Source: RPQJ01 sp963700045
GTDB taxonomy: Bacteria; Pseudomonadota; Gammaproteobacteria; Steroidobacterales; Steroidobacteraceae
NCBI GenBank assembly: GCA_963700045.1
Contig: CAVOWK010000032.1
Coordinates: 262,305 to 326,304, forward strand
Reading direction: 5' to 3'
Length of the DNA: 64,000 bases
The position numbers and the translations under genes are program-made. Under the pieces are notes generated by a model. It was not told the origin of the DNA. It did no database searches and saw only the letters and a list, made by a program, of their open reading frames with translations. Positions 26,426-35,600 of this stretch are shown piece by piece; position 1 is the stretch's first letter, and each line of letters opens with the position of its first letter.

Positions 26426-26508
26426 CCGCCTGATTCAGGACGAAAGCCGGGCTCGCAACGCCAAGCAAGACCAAGACGCGGGCCCTGGCCACAGGTCTCC
26501 CCCTGATT

Positions 26509-26535
26509 GCGCCCTCCCCGGAGGGCGCTTTTTTT
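26509..26535 (+). terminator. Rho-independent terminator after the phasin gene
   Basis: GCGCCCTC (26509-26516) pairs with GAGGGCGC (26521-26528) and is followed by seven T residues. A textbook intrinsic terminator, 84 bp after the stop codon. Confidence 0.92.
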
Positions 26536-26597
26536 GGTGCGTAAATACCCGCATGCACGGGCTATATCGCGACTCAGCGCAACAGGGGTCTGGCAGC

Positions 26598-26603
26598 TAT
26601 AAT
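26598..26603 (+). promoter_or_regulatory. -10 element of pckG
   Basis: A perfect TATAAT lies 33 bp before the pckG start. No good -35 is present 16-18 bp upstream, so the promoter may need an activator. Confidence 0.5.
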
Positions 26604-26635
26604 TTGGCGACTGGGTTGTGGCAGAAGGCTCCTTA

Positions 26636-28381
26636 ATGACTACGAATACATCCTTGCGCGATTGGGTCGAGCAGACAGCAAAACTGACGCGACCCGACCG
26701 CATCCACTGGTGCAACGGCTCGGACATCGAGCGCGATGAAATCGTCCAGCAGATGCTCGGCACCGGTGACCTGATCGAACTGAACCAGGCAACCTTCCCC
26801 AAGTGCTACCTGCACCGCTCCAACCCGTCGGACGTCGCGCGGGTCGAGCACCTCACCTTCATCTGCACGCCGGAGAAGGAAGACGCCGGCCCGAACAACA
26901 ACTGGATGGACCCGGCGACTGCGCATGCCCGGATCGATGCATTGTTCGCAGGCTGCATGCAGGGCCGCACGATGTACGTCGTGCCCTACTGCATGGGCCC
27001 GATCAACTCGCCCCACTCACGCTGCGGCGTCGAGATCACCGACAGCCCCTATGTCGTGCTCAACATGCGGATCATGACGCGCATGGGCACGCCGGCTCTG
27101 CACCGCATCGAGCAGGACGGTACGTTCGTCAAAGGCCTGCATTCGATCGGCGATCTCGATCCCGACAAGCGCTTCATCATGCATTTCCCCGAGGAACTCT
27201 CGATCAAGAGCATCGGTTCGGGCTACGGCGGCAATGCGCTGCTCGGCAAGAAATGCCACGCGCTGCGCATCGCAAGCTTCCAGGCGCGCACCGAAGGCTG
27301 GCTCGCCGAGCACATGCTGATCGTCGGCATGGAGAACCCGCGCGGCGAGGTGCACTACGTCCTGGGCGCTTTCCCGTCGGCCTGTGGCAAGACCAACTTA
27401 GGGATGCTGATCCCGCCCGACACGATGCCGGGCTGGAAGGTGTGGACGATCGGCGAGGACATCGCCTGGCTGCACGTCGGCAGTGATGGCCGCCTGCACG
27501 CGATCAATCCGGAAGCCGGTTTCTTCGGCGTGGTGCCGGGCACCAGTCCGAAGACCAACCGCAACGCCTACGAGATGATCCACCACGACACGATCTTCAC
27601 CAACGTGGCGCTGACGGCCGACAACGAGCCGTGGTGGGAAGGCCGCACGTCGGGTACGCCGGTCATCGACTGGCAGGGCAAGCCGTACGACAAGGCCACG
27701 GCAACGACGCCTGCCGCACATCCGAATTCGCGGTTCACCGTCTCGGCCAAGCAGAACCCGGCGTACTCGCACCTGATGGAGCATCCCGAAGGCGTGCCGA
27801 TCTCGGCGATCCTCTTCGGCGGCCGCCGCCGCGAGGTGGCCCCGCTGGTGTACGAAGCCCGCGACTGGGCGCACGGTGTGATGATCGGTGCCGGCATGGC
27901 GTCGGAGACGACTGCAGCGGCCGTCGGCCAGGTGGGCGTGGTGCGTCGCGACTCGATGGCGATGAAGCCGTTCTGCGGCTACAACTTCGCCGACTACTGG
28001 TCGCACTGGCTGAGCTTCGAGGGCCGTGCGAAGCAGTTGCCGAAGGTCTATCACGTCAACTGGTTCCGCCAGGACAAGGACGGCAAGTTCCTGTGGCCGG
28101 GATTCGGCGACAACCTGCGCGTGCTGTCCTGGATCGTCGATCGTTGCGAGGGCCGCGCGCAGGCGAAGGAGACGCCGATCGGTTTCCTGCCTCGCCCCGA
28201 GGACATCGACCTCAATGGCATCAAACTGAGCAACGACGCCCTGCAGCAGCTGATGAACATCGATCAGTCCGCGTGGCACGCGGAGATCGACGACATCGGC
28301 AAGTACCTCGAGAGCTACGGCACGCGCATGCCGCAGCAGCTCAAGGACAAGCACCGGCAGGTGCAGCAGGCGCTCGGCTGA
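26636..28381 (+). CDS. pckG: Phosphoenolpyruvate carboxykinase (GTP)
   Basis: A 581-residue cytosolic enzyme converting oxaloacetate and GTP to phosphoenolpyruvate, the entry step of gluconeogenesis. The GTP-type P-loop FPSACGKTN is near residue 247, followed by metal-site sequence TIGEDIAWL and FFGVVPGTSPKTNRNA; length fits the GTP class (about 600), not the ATP class. The ATG at 26636 has AGAAGG 8 bp upstream. A terminator separates it from the phasin gene. It ends directly against an AGGAAG repeat block. Confidence 0.96.
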   Translation: MTTNTSLRDWVEQTAKLTRPDRIHWCNGSDIERDEIVQQMLGTGDLIELNQATFPKCYLHRSNPSDVARVEHLTFICTPEKEDAGPNNNWMDPATAHARIDALFAGCMQGRTMYVVPYCMGPINSPHSRCGVEITDSPYVVLNMRIMTRMGTPALHRIEQDGTFVKGLHSIGDLDPDKRFIMHFPEELSIKSIGSGYGGNALLGKKCHALRIASFQARTEGWLAEHMLIVGMENPRGEVHYVLGAFPSACGKTNLGMLIPPDTMPGWKVWTIGEDIAWLHVGSDGRLHAINPEAGFFGVVPGTSPKTNRNAYEMIHHDTIFTNVALTADNEPWWEGRTSGTPVIDWQGKPYDKATATTPAAHPNSRFTVSAKQNPAYSHLMEHPEGVPISAILFGGRRREVAPLVYEARDWAHGVMIGAGMASETTAAAVGQVGVVRRDSMAMKPFCGYNFADYWSHWLSFEGRAKQLPKVYHVNWFRQDKDGKFLWPGFGDNLRVLSWIVDRCEGRAQAKETPIGFLPRPEDIDLNGIKLSNDALQQLMNIDQSAWHAEIDDIGKYLESYGTRMPQQLKDKHRQVQQALG

Positions 28382-28491
28382 AAGGAAGGACAGGAAGGAC
28401 AGGAAGGGGAGGAAGGGCAGGAAGTATAGGAAGTGACCCTTCCTGTCCTTCCTCCCCTTCCTGTCCTTCCTCCCCTTCCTCCCCTTCCTCT
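28381..28491. repeat. AGGAAG purine/pyrimidine inverted repeat between pckG and cyclase gene
   Basis: A purine run of AGGAAGNNN units (28381-28435) faces its pyrimidine complement (28437-28491), forming a long imperfect inverted repeat. It fills the spacer between the two convergent stop codons and could act as a bidirectional terminator. The unit also occurs in tsaB. Confidence 0.85.
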
Positions 28492-29389
28492 AGTCCTCGA
28501 TCGCAAAACGGATGACGTCCGCGGCATTCGGATCCGGCATTTTCCCGAGCCCGATGCACCCCTCGCCCTGCAGCGTGACGGAGTCCCGGCGCACGAACGA
28601 CTCCTTGCCATCCGCATTCAGCACGAACGTGCCGTTCGTGCTCTGGTCCACCAGCAGGAAACGGCCGCGCACCAGTTCGATCCTGGCGTGCAGGCGCGAG
28701 ATCAGCGTACCCTTCTGCACGACGCTGTTCTCCTCGGCCCGTCCCATCGTGATCTCGTTGCGGCTGTCGTCGAGCACGATCTCGCGGTCGAGGAACCGGA
28801 CGCGAACACGGCGGGCGCCGTGCATGCCGCCCATGGCAATCGAGGGCAGCATGCTGGTCGCGTCCTCCTGCTGCCAGAGGACCTCGTAGAGCTCCATTTC
28901 CTCGTTGAGACCACGCAGCGAGGTGACGTCCACGCGACGCGAAACCGCGCGCCACTCCGGTGAACAGCGGCGGACCGCATCGGCCGAAAGAATGATCTGC
29001 CCGGCCTTGGCCTGGCTGGTCATGCGGTTCGCGGTGTGGACGGACCCGCCGAAGATGTCCTTGTTCTCCAGCACGACCGGCCCGAAGTGACAGCCGATGC
29101 GGATTGCCACGTGCTGGCCCTGCACCAGCAGCTCCGGCCGGGCGCCGATGTCCTGCTGCATTTCGCCACCGGCGTTCACGGCGTCATCGACGGTGGGAAA
29201 GATCGCGAGGATTTCATCGCCGATGGTCTTGATGACGGTGCCGCGGTTACGCCCGGTCGCGTCGCGCATGATTTCGACGCAGAGCTGGATCAGCTCGCGC
29301 GCGCGCTGGTCGCCGAGCAGCTCGTACAGGCGCGTGCTGCCCACGACGTCGGCAAAGAGGACGGCAACTTCCGTCTCGGTACTGGTCAC
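28490..29389 (-). CDS. Class III adenylate/guanylate cyclase with C-terminal FHA domain
   Basis: About 299 residues. An N-terminal cyclase domain (about 1-180) has the metal-binding FADVVGSTRL, KTIGDEILAIF with the second aspartate, and FGGSVHTANRM. A forkhead-associated domain follows (about 205-290; TMGRAEENSV, SRLHARI, STNGTFVL), which binds phosphothreonine. It probably makes cAMP or cGMP in response to a Ser/Thr kinase. The start is uncertain: a TATAAT at 29447-29452 puts transcription near 29440, so I favour the GTG at 29389 (TTG at 29398 is an alternative). The last codon abuts the AGGAAG repeat. Confidence 0.85.
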   Translation of the reverse strand: MTSTETEVAVLFADVVGSTRLYELLGDQRARELIQLCVEIMRDATGRNRGTVIKTIGDEILAIFPTVDDAVNAGGEMQQDIGARPELLVQGQHVAIRIGCHFGPVVLENKDIFGGSVHTANRMTSQAKAGQIILSADAVRRCSPEWRAVSRRVDVTSLRGLNEEMELYEVLWQQEDATSMLPSIAMGGMHGARRVRVRFLDREIVLDDSRNEITMGRAEENSVVQKGTLISRLHARIELVRGRFLLVDQSTNGTFVLNADGKESFVRRDSVTLQGEGCIGLGKMPDPNAADVIRFAIED

Positions 29390-29446
29390 GCTCGGCAAGA
29401 CCCCGCGGCGCCCGGTTGCGGGCAGATTGATCCGGATCGACTTTAC

Positions 29447-29452
29447 ATTATA
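29447..29452 (-). promoter_or_regulatory. -10 element of the cyclase gene
   Basis: TATAAT on the minus strand, about 58 bp before the chosen start. No strong -35 is visible. It argues against starts upstream of about 29440. Confidence 0.5.
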
Positions 29453-29511
29453 GCGGGTGTGGCCTGTCGCGCCGCGCTTGCCGGCAGGAGCGGGCCGGCC
29501 CCGGATGGCCG

Positions 29512-30495
29512 CTAGGCCGCGTCCCGGAACATCTTCAGGGACTCCCGCAGCACTTCCGGGCCCGCACCGGGTCGTATCGCGTGCTCCGCGAGGTAGCGAC
29601 GCCACGCGCGGGCGTTTGGCAGGCCCGAAAAAAGGCCCTGGACGTGGCGCAGCATGAGCGGCAGGCGATGGCCCTCCGCCAGCATGCGCTCGACGTAGTC
29701 GGCATAGCGATCCACCACCTGTTCACGCGGCGGCGGCACGAAACCCGGGCCGAGAAAGTGCGCGTCGAGTTCGGCCAGCAGGTAGGGCTCGTGGTAGACC
29801 TGTCGGCCGATCATCACGCCGTCGAACTTCGGCAACCACTCGCGCACCTGCGGCACGGTCCTGATCCCGCCGTTCAGGATCACCGTGAGCTCCGGGTGCT
29901 CGCGCTTGAGCCGCTCCGGCACGTCATAGCGCAGCGGCGGGATCTCGCGGTTTTCCTTCGGCGTGAGACCCTGCAGGATGGCGTTGCGCGCGTGCACGAC
30001 GAACACGTCGACGCCCGCTTGCCGGACGGCCAGCACGAACCACTCGAAGAAACCGTAGTCCTCGAGCTCGTCGATGCCGATCCGGCACTTCACGGTGACG
30101 GGAACGCCTACGGCCTCACGCATGGCGATCACGCAGTCCGCGACGATCTCGGGCTCCGCCATCAGGCAAGCCCCGAAGCGGCCGCTCTGCACGCGATCGC
30201 TCGGGCAACCGACATTGAGGTTGATCTCGCGGTAACCGTACTGCTCGCCGAGCTTCGCTGCACGGGCGAGCAGTGCAGGATCGGATCCTCCGAGCTGCAG
30301 CGCGACCGGATGCTCGAAGTGGTCGAACCCCAGCAGGCGATCGAGGTGCCCGTGAACCAGCGCATGGGCCGTCACCATTTCCGTGTAGAGCAGCGAACGC
30401 GGGCTCAGCAGCCGCAACAGGTAACGGCAGTGACGATCCGTGTAGTCCATCATCGGGGCCACGGACACGCGCCGGTCGAGCTTGCTTTGCGTCAT
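29512..30495 (-). CDS. dusA: tRNA-dihydrouridine synthase DusA
   Basis: A 327-residue flavin enzyme reducing uridines 20/20a in tRNA. Typical sequences are VSVAPMMDYTDRHCRYL, LNVGCPSDRVQSGRFGACLM with the catalytic cysteine, KCRIGID, VHARNAILQGLTPKENRE and LNGGI. The NAILQGLSPKENR-type loop marks DusA. The start at 30495 overlaps the YbdK-type gene stop by 4 bp. It is the last of three overlapping genes. Confidence 0.95.
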   Translation of the reverse strand: MTQSKLDRRVSVAPMMDYTDRHCRYLLRLLSPRSLLYTEMVTAHALVHGHLDRLLGFDHFEHPVALQLGGSDPALLARAAKLGEQYGYREINLNVGCPSDRVQSGRFGACLMAEPEIVADCVIAMREAVGVPVTVKCRIGIDELEDYGFFEWFVLAVRQAGVDVFVVHARNAILQGLTPKENREIPPLRYDVPERLKREHPELTVILNGGIRTVPQVREWLPKFDGVMIGRQVYHEPYLLAELDAHFLGPGFVPPPREQVVDRYADYVERMLAEGHRLPLMLRHVQGLFSGLPNARAWRRYLAEHAIRPGAGPEVLRESLKMFRDAA

Positions 30496-31622
30496 CGCGC
30501 TGTTTCCGCCACCAGCCAGTCCACCACCGCGCTGAACGCTTCCTGCTGGTCGGCACCGGACTGCAGCGCGCGCTCGAAGATCCTGAGCTGTCGATGCGCG
30601 CTCGTGCCGCGCCCGAGGATCTCGCGCAGGCCTGCAATCTCGGGCAGGCAACCTAGCTCGTTCGCATCTTCGCGCAGCAGCTCGATGAGCTCTTCCACGA
30701 GCTGCGCGAATGGAACGATGCGCTGGCGGCCGAGGTCGAGCAGGCCCGCATCGCAGGAATAGCGCATTGCGCGCCAGCGGTTCTCGCCGATCAGCAATTC
30801 AGGGTATGGACGCCACTGCTGGTTGTCACGACGCAGGCGATACAGCTTGCGCATCAGGCACAGGTTGAGCGCCGCGAGCCGCACCGAATCTTCGAGCGAA
30901 GTGCACGAATCCATCACGCGGGTCTCGAGCGTGGGGTACCGCGCGCTCGGCCGCAGGTCCCACCAGATCCGCGACGTGTCGGCGAGGATGCCGGTCTCGA
31001 TCAGCATGTCGGTGTGACGCCGATACTCATTCCAGCTCGCGAATTTCTCGGGCAACCCGGTGCGCGGAATGCCGTTGAAGATCATCAGGCGGAACGACAT
31101 CAGGCCGGTGCGCTCCCCTTCCCAGAAAGGCGAGCTGCACGAAAGCGCCAGCAGGTGCGGCAGGAAATACCGTGCCTGGTTCATCAGGTCGATGCGCAGT
31201 TCGTCGTCGTCGATGCCGACGTGCACGTGCATGCCGCAGATCATCATGCGACGCGCCACGCCCTGCATCTCCTCGAGCAGCGCAACGTAGCGCTCCTTGT
31301 CGGTGCGCTGCTGCTTGGACGACAGCGAAAACGGATGGCTCGCCGACGCGATCGGCGCCAGCCCGAACCTGGCGGATTCCTCGACCACCGCGCGTCGCAG
31401 ATCGATCAGCGACGCGCGCACTTCGCCGATCGTGCGGCACACCGGCGTGGCGACTTCGATCTGCGAGCGCAGGAACTCCGGAAATGCGCGGCCCTCGGTG
31501 CGGTCGTGCAGTGCCGAGAACAACTCGGGCGGCGGATCGTTCGCGACCGCGCGCGTTTCGACGTCGACCAGGAGGTATTCCTCCTCGACGCCGATGGTGA
31601 ACGGTGGTGCGTAATCAGGCAT
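30492..31622 (-). CDS. YbdK-type carboxylate-amine ligase (GCS2 family)
   Basis: A 376-residue member of the glutamate-cysteine ligase type 2 family. Family motifs are FTIGVEEEYLLVD, ASHPF, ICGMHVHVGIDD and RPSARYPTLETRVMDS. E. coli YbdK joins glutamate and cysteine weakly in vitro; the true substrate of this group is unsettled. It overlaps the N-formylglutamate amidohydrolase gene by 8 bp and dusA by 4 bp. That arrangement points to a shared task on a gamma-glutamyl or formylglutamyl-like compound, which is inference. Confidence 0.9.
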   Translation of the reverse strand: MPDYAPPFTIGVEEEYLLVDVETRAVANDPPPELFSALHDRTEGRAFPEFLRSQIEVATPVCRTIGEVRASLIDLRRAVVEESARFGLAPIASASHPFSLSSKQQRTDKERYVALLEEMQGVARRMMICGMHVHVGIDDDELRIDLMNQARYFLPHLLALSCSSPFWEGERTGLMSFRLMIFNGIPRTGLPEKFASWNEYRRHTDMLIETGILADTSRIWWDLRPSARYPTLETRVMDSCTSLEDSVRLAALNLCLMRKLYRLRRDNQQWRPYPELLIGENRWRAMRYSCDAGLLDLGRQRIVPFAQLVEELIELLREDANELGCLPEIAGLREILGRGTSAHRQLRIFERALQSGADQQEAFSAVVDWLVAETAR

Positions 31623-32445
31623 CGGGCGCCACCTTCGCCAGCAACTGCAACGACTGCGGCTCAGCCAGGATGTCGCCGACGATGCGTGTCAGCAGGCGCA
31701 CCCACCGCTCGATGCCCGCGGGTGAACTCAGCAGGTCCTGCCGCACCTCGATACAGACATGGGGCAGGCCGTGCGCCTTGGCATGATGGTCGATCGTGTA
31801 GTTGGCCGGGTGCTTGCCGCTGTAAGGCTCGTTGTCGCCGATCACCAGCCCCTTCTGCGACCGGAGTCGATGCAGGAGTCGCCGCGCATTGGCCTCGTCC
31901 CGGTCCCACAGTACGCCCGCGTGCCAGGGTCGCGTGCTGCCGGCCAGGGTCGGCGAAAAACTGTGCACGGCGACCAGCAGCGGCACGACGCCGCGGCTCC
32001 GGAACCCGCCCACCATGGCCTCGATGCATCCGTGGTACGGATCAAAGAAGGACGCGAGACGCACGCGGCGGTCGCAATCGGTCAGATGCTGGTTACCGGG
32101 GATGATCCAGCCGTCGCTTTCCTTGCGGAAGGCCTCCTCGTCGTCCGGTGAGCGATTGCAGTCCACGACCAGGCGCGAGTAGCCCGCCAGCACCGCCGGG
32201 GCACCCAACGCGTGGGCAAGGCCCCTGGCGAGCTCGCCCGCCCCGATGTCCCAGGCGATGTGCTGCCAGCTGGGCAGTTCGGGCAGACCGAGCCGGTCCA
32301 GGGCCTGGGGAAACGCCCGGCTGGCATGGTCGCAGACGACCAGTACCGGCGCCGACCCATGCTCCTCCAGCAGCACGAACGGCGCGGGGTCGTGCGGTCC
32401 GGACCGGGACACGGAGGCAGGCGTGTTGGGCGGCGTGGCTTTCAT
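31615..32445 (-). CDS. N-formylglutamate amidohydrolase family protein
   Basis: A 276-residue zinc-dependent hydrolase. Motifs include VVCDHASRAFP, SRLVVDCNRSPDDEEAF, VAVHSFSP and a late HHAKAHGLPHVCIEVRQDLL. Classical members split N-formylglutamate in histidine breakdown, but no hut genes are present here. The companion YbdK-type ligase suggests another amide substrate. It is the first gene of the overlapping three-gene operon. Confidence 0.88.
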   Translation of the reverse strand: MKATPPNTPASVSRSGPHDPAPFVLLEEHGSAPVLVVCDHASRAFPQALDRLGLPELPSWQHIAWDIGAGELARGLAHALGAPAVLAGYSRLVVDCNRSPDDEEAFRKESDGWIIPGNQHLTDCDRRVRLASFFDPYHGCIEAMVGGFRSRGVVPLLVAVHSFSPTLAGSTRPWHAGVLWDRDEANARRLLHRLRSQKGLVIGDNEPYSGKHPANYTIDHHAKAHGLPHVCIEVRQDLLSSPAGIERWVRLLTRIVGDILAEPQSLQLLAKVAPDA

Positions 32446-32615
32446 CGGGCACGAAGTTTACACGGGCTCCCGCCTCCGCTCCCGGCTGGACGGCCGACCT
32501 CGCCCGGCGTCATGGGGGAGGTCCAAAGAGGTGACGCCCGTCACAACAGGTTCTTTCACTACGGTCATAACATTCGGCGGTGCCCGTCTGTCCGGGCGGA
32601 GGGTTGTTTCGTTCC

Positions 32616-35600
32616 ATGAGCTTGCACCCGCTACTGAAGCAGCAGTTCGACGAATCCCGCGAGGATGACGGGCTACTCGACCTGCGCAAGCTCCTGCACA
32701 CCATCAGTGCTGCGTACGCGGAATGGGACGAGGAACGCAATGGCGTCGTGCGTTCGATGCGGCTGCTTGCGGACGAGACGAGCGCGTTCACGCGCGAAGT
32801 GCGCGAGAGCGCAGCGGCGCAGCTGCAGGTCGTGCTCGATCACGTCAAGGACGCGATCATCACCGTCGACGGAACGGGCCGCATCGAAACGCTGAACACC
32901 ACCGGCGAGCGGGTCTTCGGCTACGGCGAGCAGGACGTTCGCGGCAGCGAGCTCGACCTCCTGATTCCGTCGCTGGCGAGTCACCCCCGCATCGTCGAGA
33001 CGCTCGAGGAACTGTCCGCGTCGGCCGAGAACACCCAGGCCGACCTCAAGCCACGCGAGACCAGGGGGCGGCACCAGAACGGCACCCTGTTCGACGCCGA
33101 GATCGGCGTCAGCAAGGTACGGCTCGACAGCCGCGAGCTCTTCGTCGTCTGCATGCGTGAGACCACCGCACGCAAGGCGTCGGAAGCGGCGATTCGCGAG
33201 AGCGAGGCCCGCTATCGCACGCTGGTCGAGAACGCGCCGGAGGCCATCGTCGTGCTCGACATGGATGCCGGCCGGTTCGTCGAGTGCAACGAAAACGCCG
33301 TGCGCTTTTTCAAGATGACGCGCGATGAGCTGCTCGCCGTTGGCCCGGAGCAGATCAGCCCCCCGACCCAGCAGGATGGCTCGCCGTCTTTCGGGGTTGC
33401 CCGCGGTTACATCGAGCGTGCGCTCGCTGGCGACGCGCCTGGCTTCGAATGGCTGCACCGCGATGCGCTCGGGCACGACATTCCCTGCGAAGTCCGCCTG
33501 GTCCGCCTGCCCTCCTCGGGCAGGCGTCTCATCCGCGGCAGCATCATCGACATCACCGAGCGCAAGCGCAGCGAACTGCTGTCCGCAGGCGACCGGCGCG
33601 TGTTCGAGAGAATCACGAGCAATGCTGACTTGAACGTCACGCTCGAGGCCATCACGGAGACGGCCGAGAGGGTCACCCCGGATGCGCTCTGCACGGTATC
33701 GGTATACGAAGCCGAGACCAACACGCTGCACCACGTTGCCGGAATGCGCCTGCCGCAGGACTACCTGAGTGCGAAGCGGCGCCTTGAGATCGGCCCGCGC
33801 AACGGATCGTGCGCCGCCGCGATCTTCCTGCACCGCCAGGTAATCGTCGCGGAAATCACGCGCGACGCGCTCTGGGAGCACCTGCGCGCGCCCGCCGTCG
33901 AAGCCGGGTTGCGGGCGTGCTGGTCGACGCCGGTCCGCGCTTCGGACGGCCGCATGCTCGGCACGGTCGCGCTGTACTTCAAGCAGCCGCGCAGCCCCCT
34001 GCGCCGGGACTTCGAATTGATGGGACGGCTGACGGCGCTCGCCGCAATCGCCATCGAGCGCAAACGGTCCGAGGAAGCGCTGCGCCACAGTGAAGCGCAG
34101 TACCGCAGCCTGTTCGAGAATGTCATCGAAGGCGTGTACCGCTCGACCGTGAAGGGTCGTTTCGAAGCGGTGAACCCGGCGCTGGCGCACATGCTCGGGT
34201 ACGGCACCGTCGAAGACCTGCTGACAGTCGTGGACATGGCCACGCTGTTCACGGACTCGAACGAGCGCGACCACGTCATCGCGACCCTGCACCGCGACGG
34301 TGTCGTCCGCGAGGCGGAATGCCAGCTGCGGCGGCGCGACGGCACGCAGGTTACGGTGCTGATAAATGCACGCGTGATTCGCGGCGAAGAATCCGCGATC
34401 ACTGGCTACGAAGGCACGATCACCGACATCACCGTACGCAAGCGGGCGGAACTGCAGCTGTACGAGGAAAAGGAAAAGGCGCAGGTCACGTTGCAGTCGA
34501 TCGGCGACGCAGTCATCACGACTGACGCCGGCGGGTGCGTCGAGTACCTGAACCCGGTGGCCGAGGAACTCACGGGCTGGGATTCGCAGGAAGCCCAGGG
34601 CCGCCCCATCGCCGAAGTGTTCCATGTCATTTCGGAGACGACGCGCCAGCCGGTCGACAGCCCGATCACTCGCTGCCTGCGCGAAGGTCGCATGGTCGAG
34701 ATGACCGAGCCGTCACTGCTCGTGAACCGTCGTGGGCACGAAATCTCGATGCAGGACTCGGCCGCACCGATTCGCGACCGGGCCGGCCGATTGATCGGCG
34801 TCGTCATGGTCTTCCACGACGTCAGCCAGGAGCGCCGGCTGCAGCGCGCGCTCTCCTACCAGGCGACCCACGACGCCCTCACCGGCCTGATCAATCGCCG
34901 CGAATTCGAGCATCGAATCAACGAGACCCTGCAGGGTTCGCGCTCCGATCGCGAGACGCGCCACGTCGTGCTCTATCTGGACCTGGACCAGTTCAAGGTG
35001 GTCAATGACACCTGTGGCCACCAGGCCGGAGACCGGCTGCTGAAACAGGTCACGAGCGTACTGCAGACCCGCATCCGCACGTCCGACACCCTCGCCCGGC
35101 TCGGCGGCGACGAATTCGGCGTGCTGCTGCTCGACTGCAGCCTCGACATGGCGCAGCGCATCGCCGAGGGCTTGCGTCAGGCAATCCGCGATTTCCGTTT
35201 CGTCTGGCAGGACCGGATCATGAACGTCGGCGTCTCGATCGGCCTCGCCGAGATGAGCGGCGACGCGGAAACCCTGTCGACGATCATGAGCGCCGCCGAC
35301 GTGGCGTGCTACGCGGCAAAGGAATCGGGCCGCAACCGCGTGCACACGTACAACCAGGGGCACGCCCCCGACCGCCTGCGCGAGATGCAATGGGTTTCCC
35401 GCATCAATCGCGCGTGCGAGGAAGACCGCCTGGAACTGCACTGCCAGCCGATCGTGGCGATTCGGGCCGGCACCGAGGCCTTCCGCCAGTTCGAACTGCT
35501 GCTGCGCATGCGCGACGAGAACGGGCAGCTCGTGCACCCGGCGGAATTCATCCCGGCGGCGGAACGATTCAACCTCATGCCCGCGCTCGACCGCTGGGTC

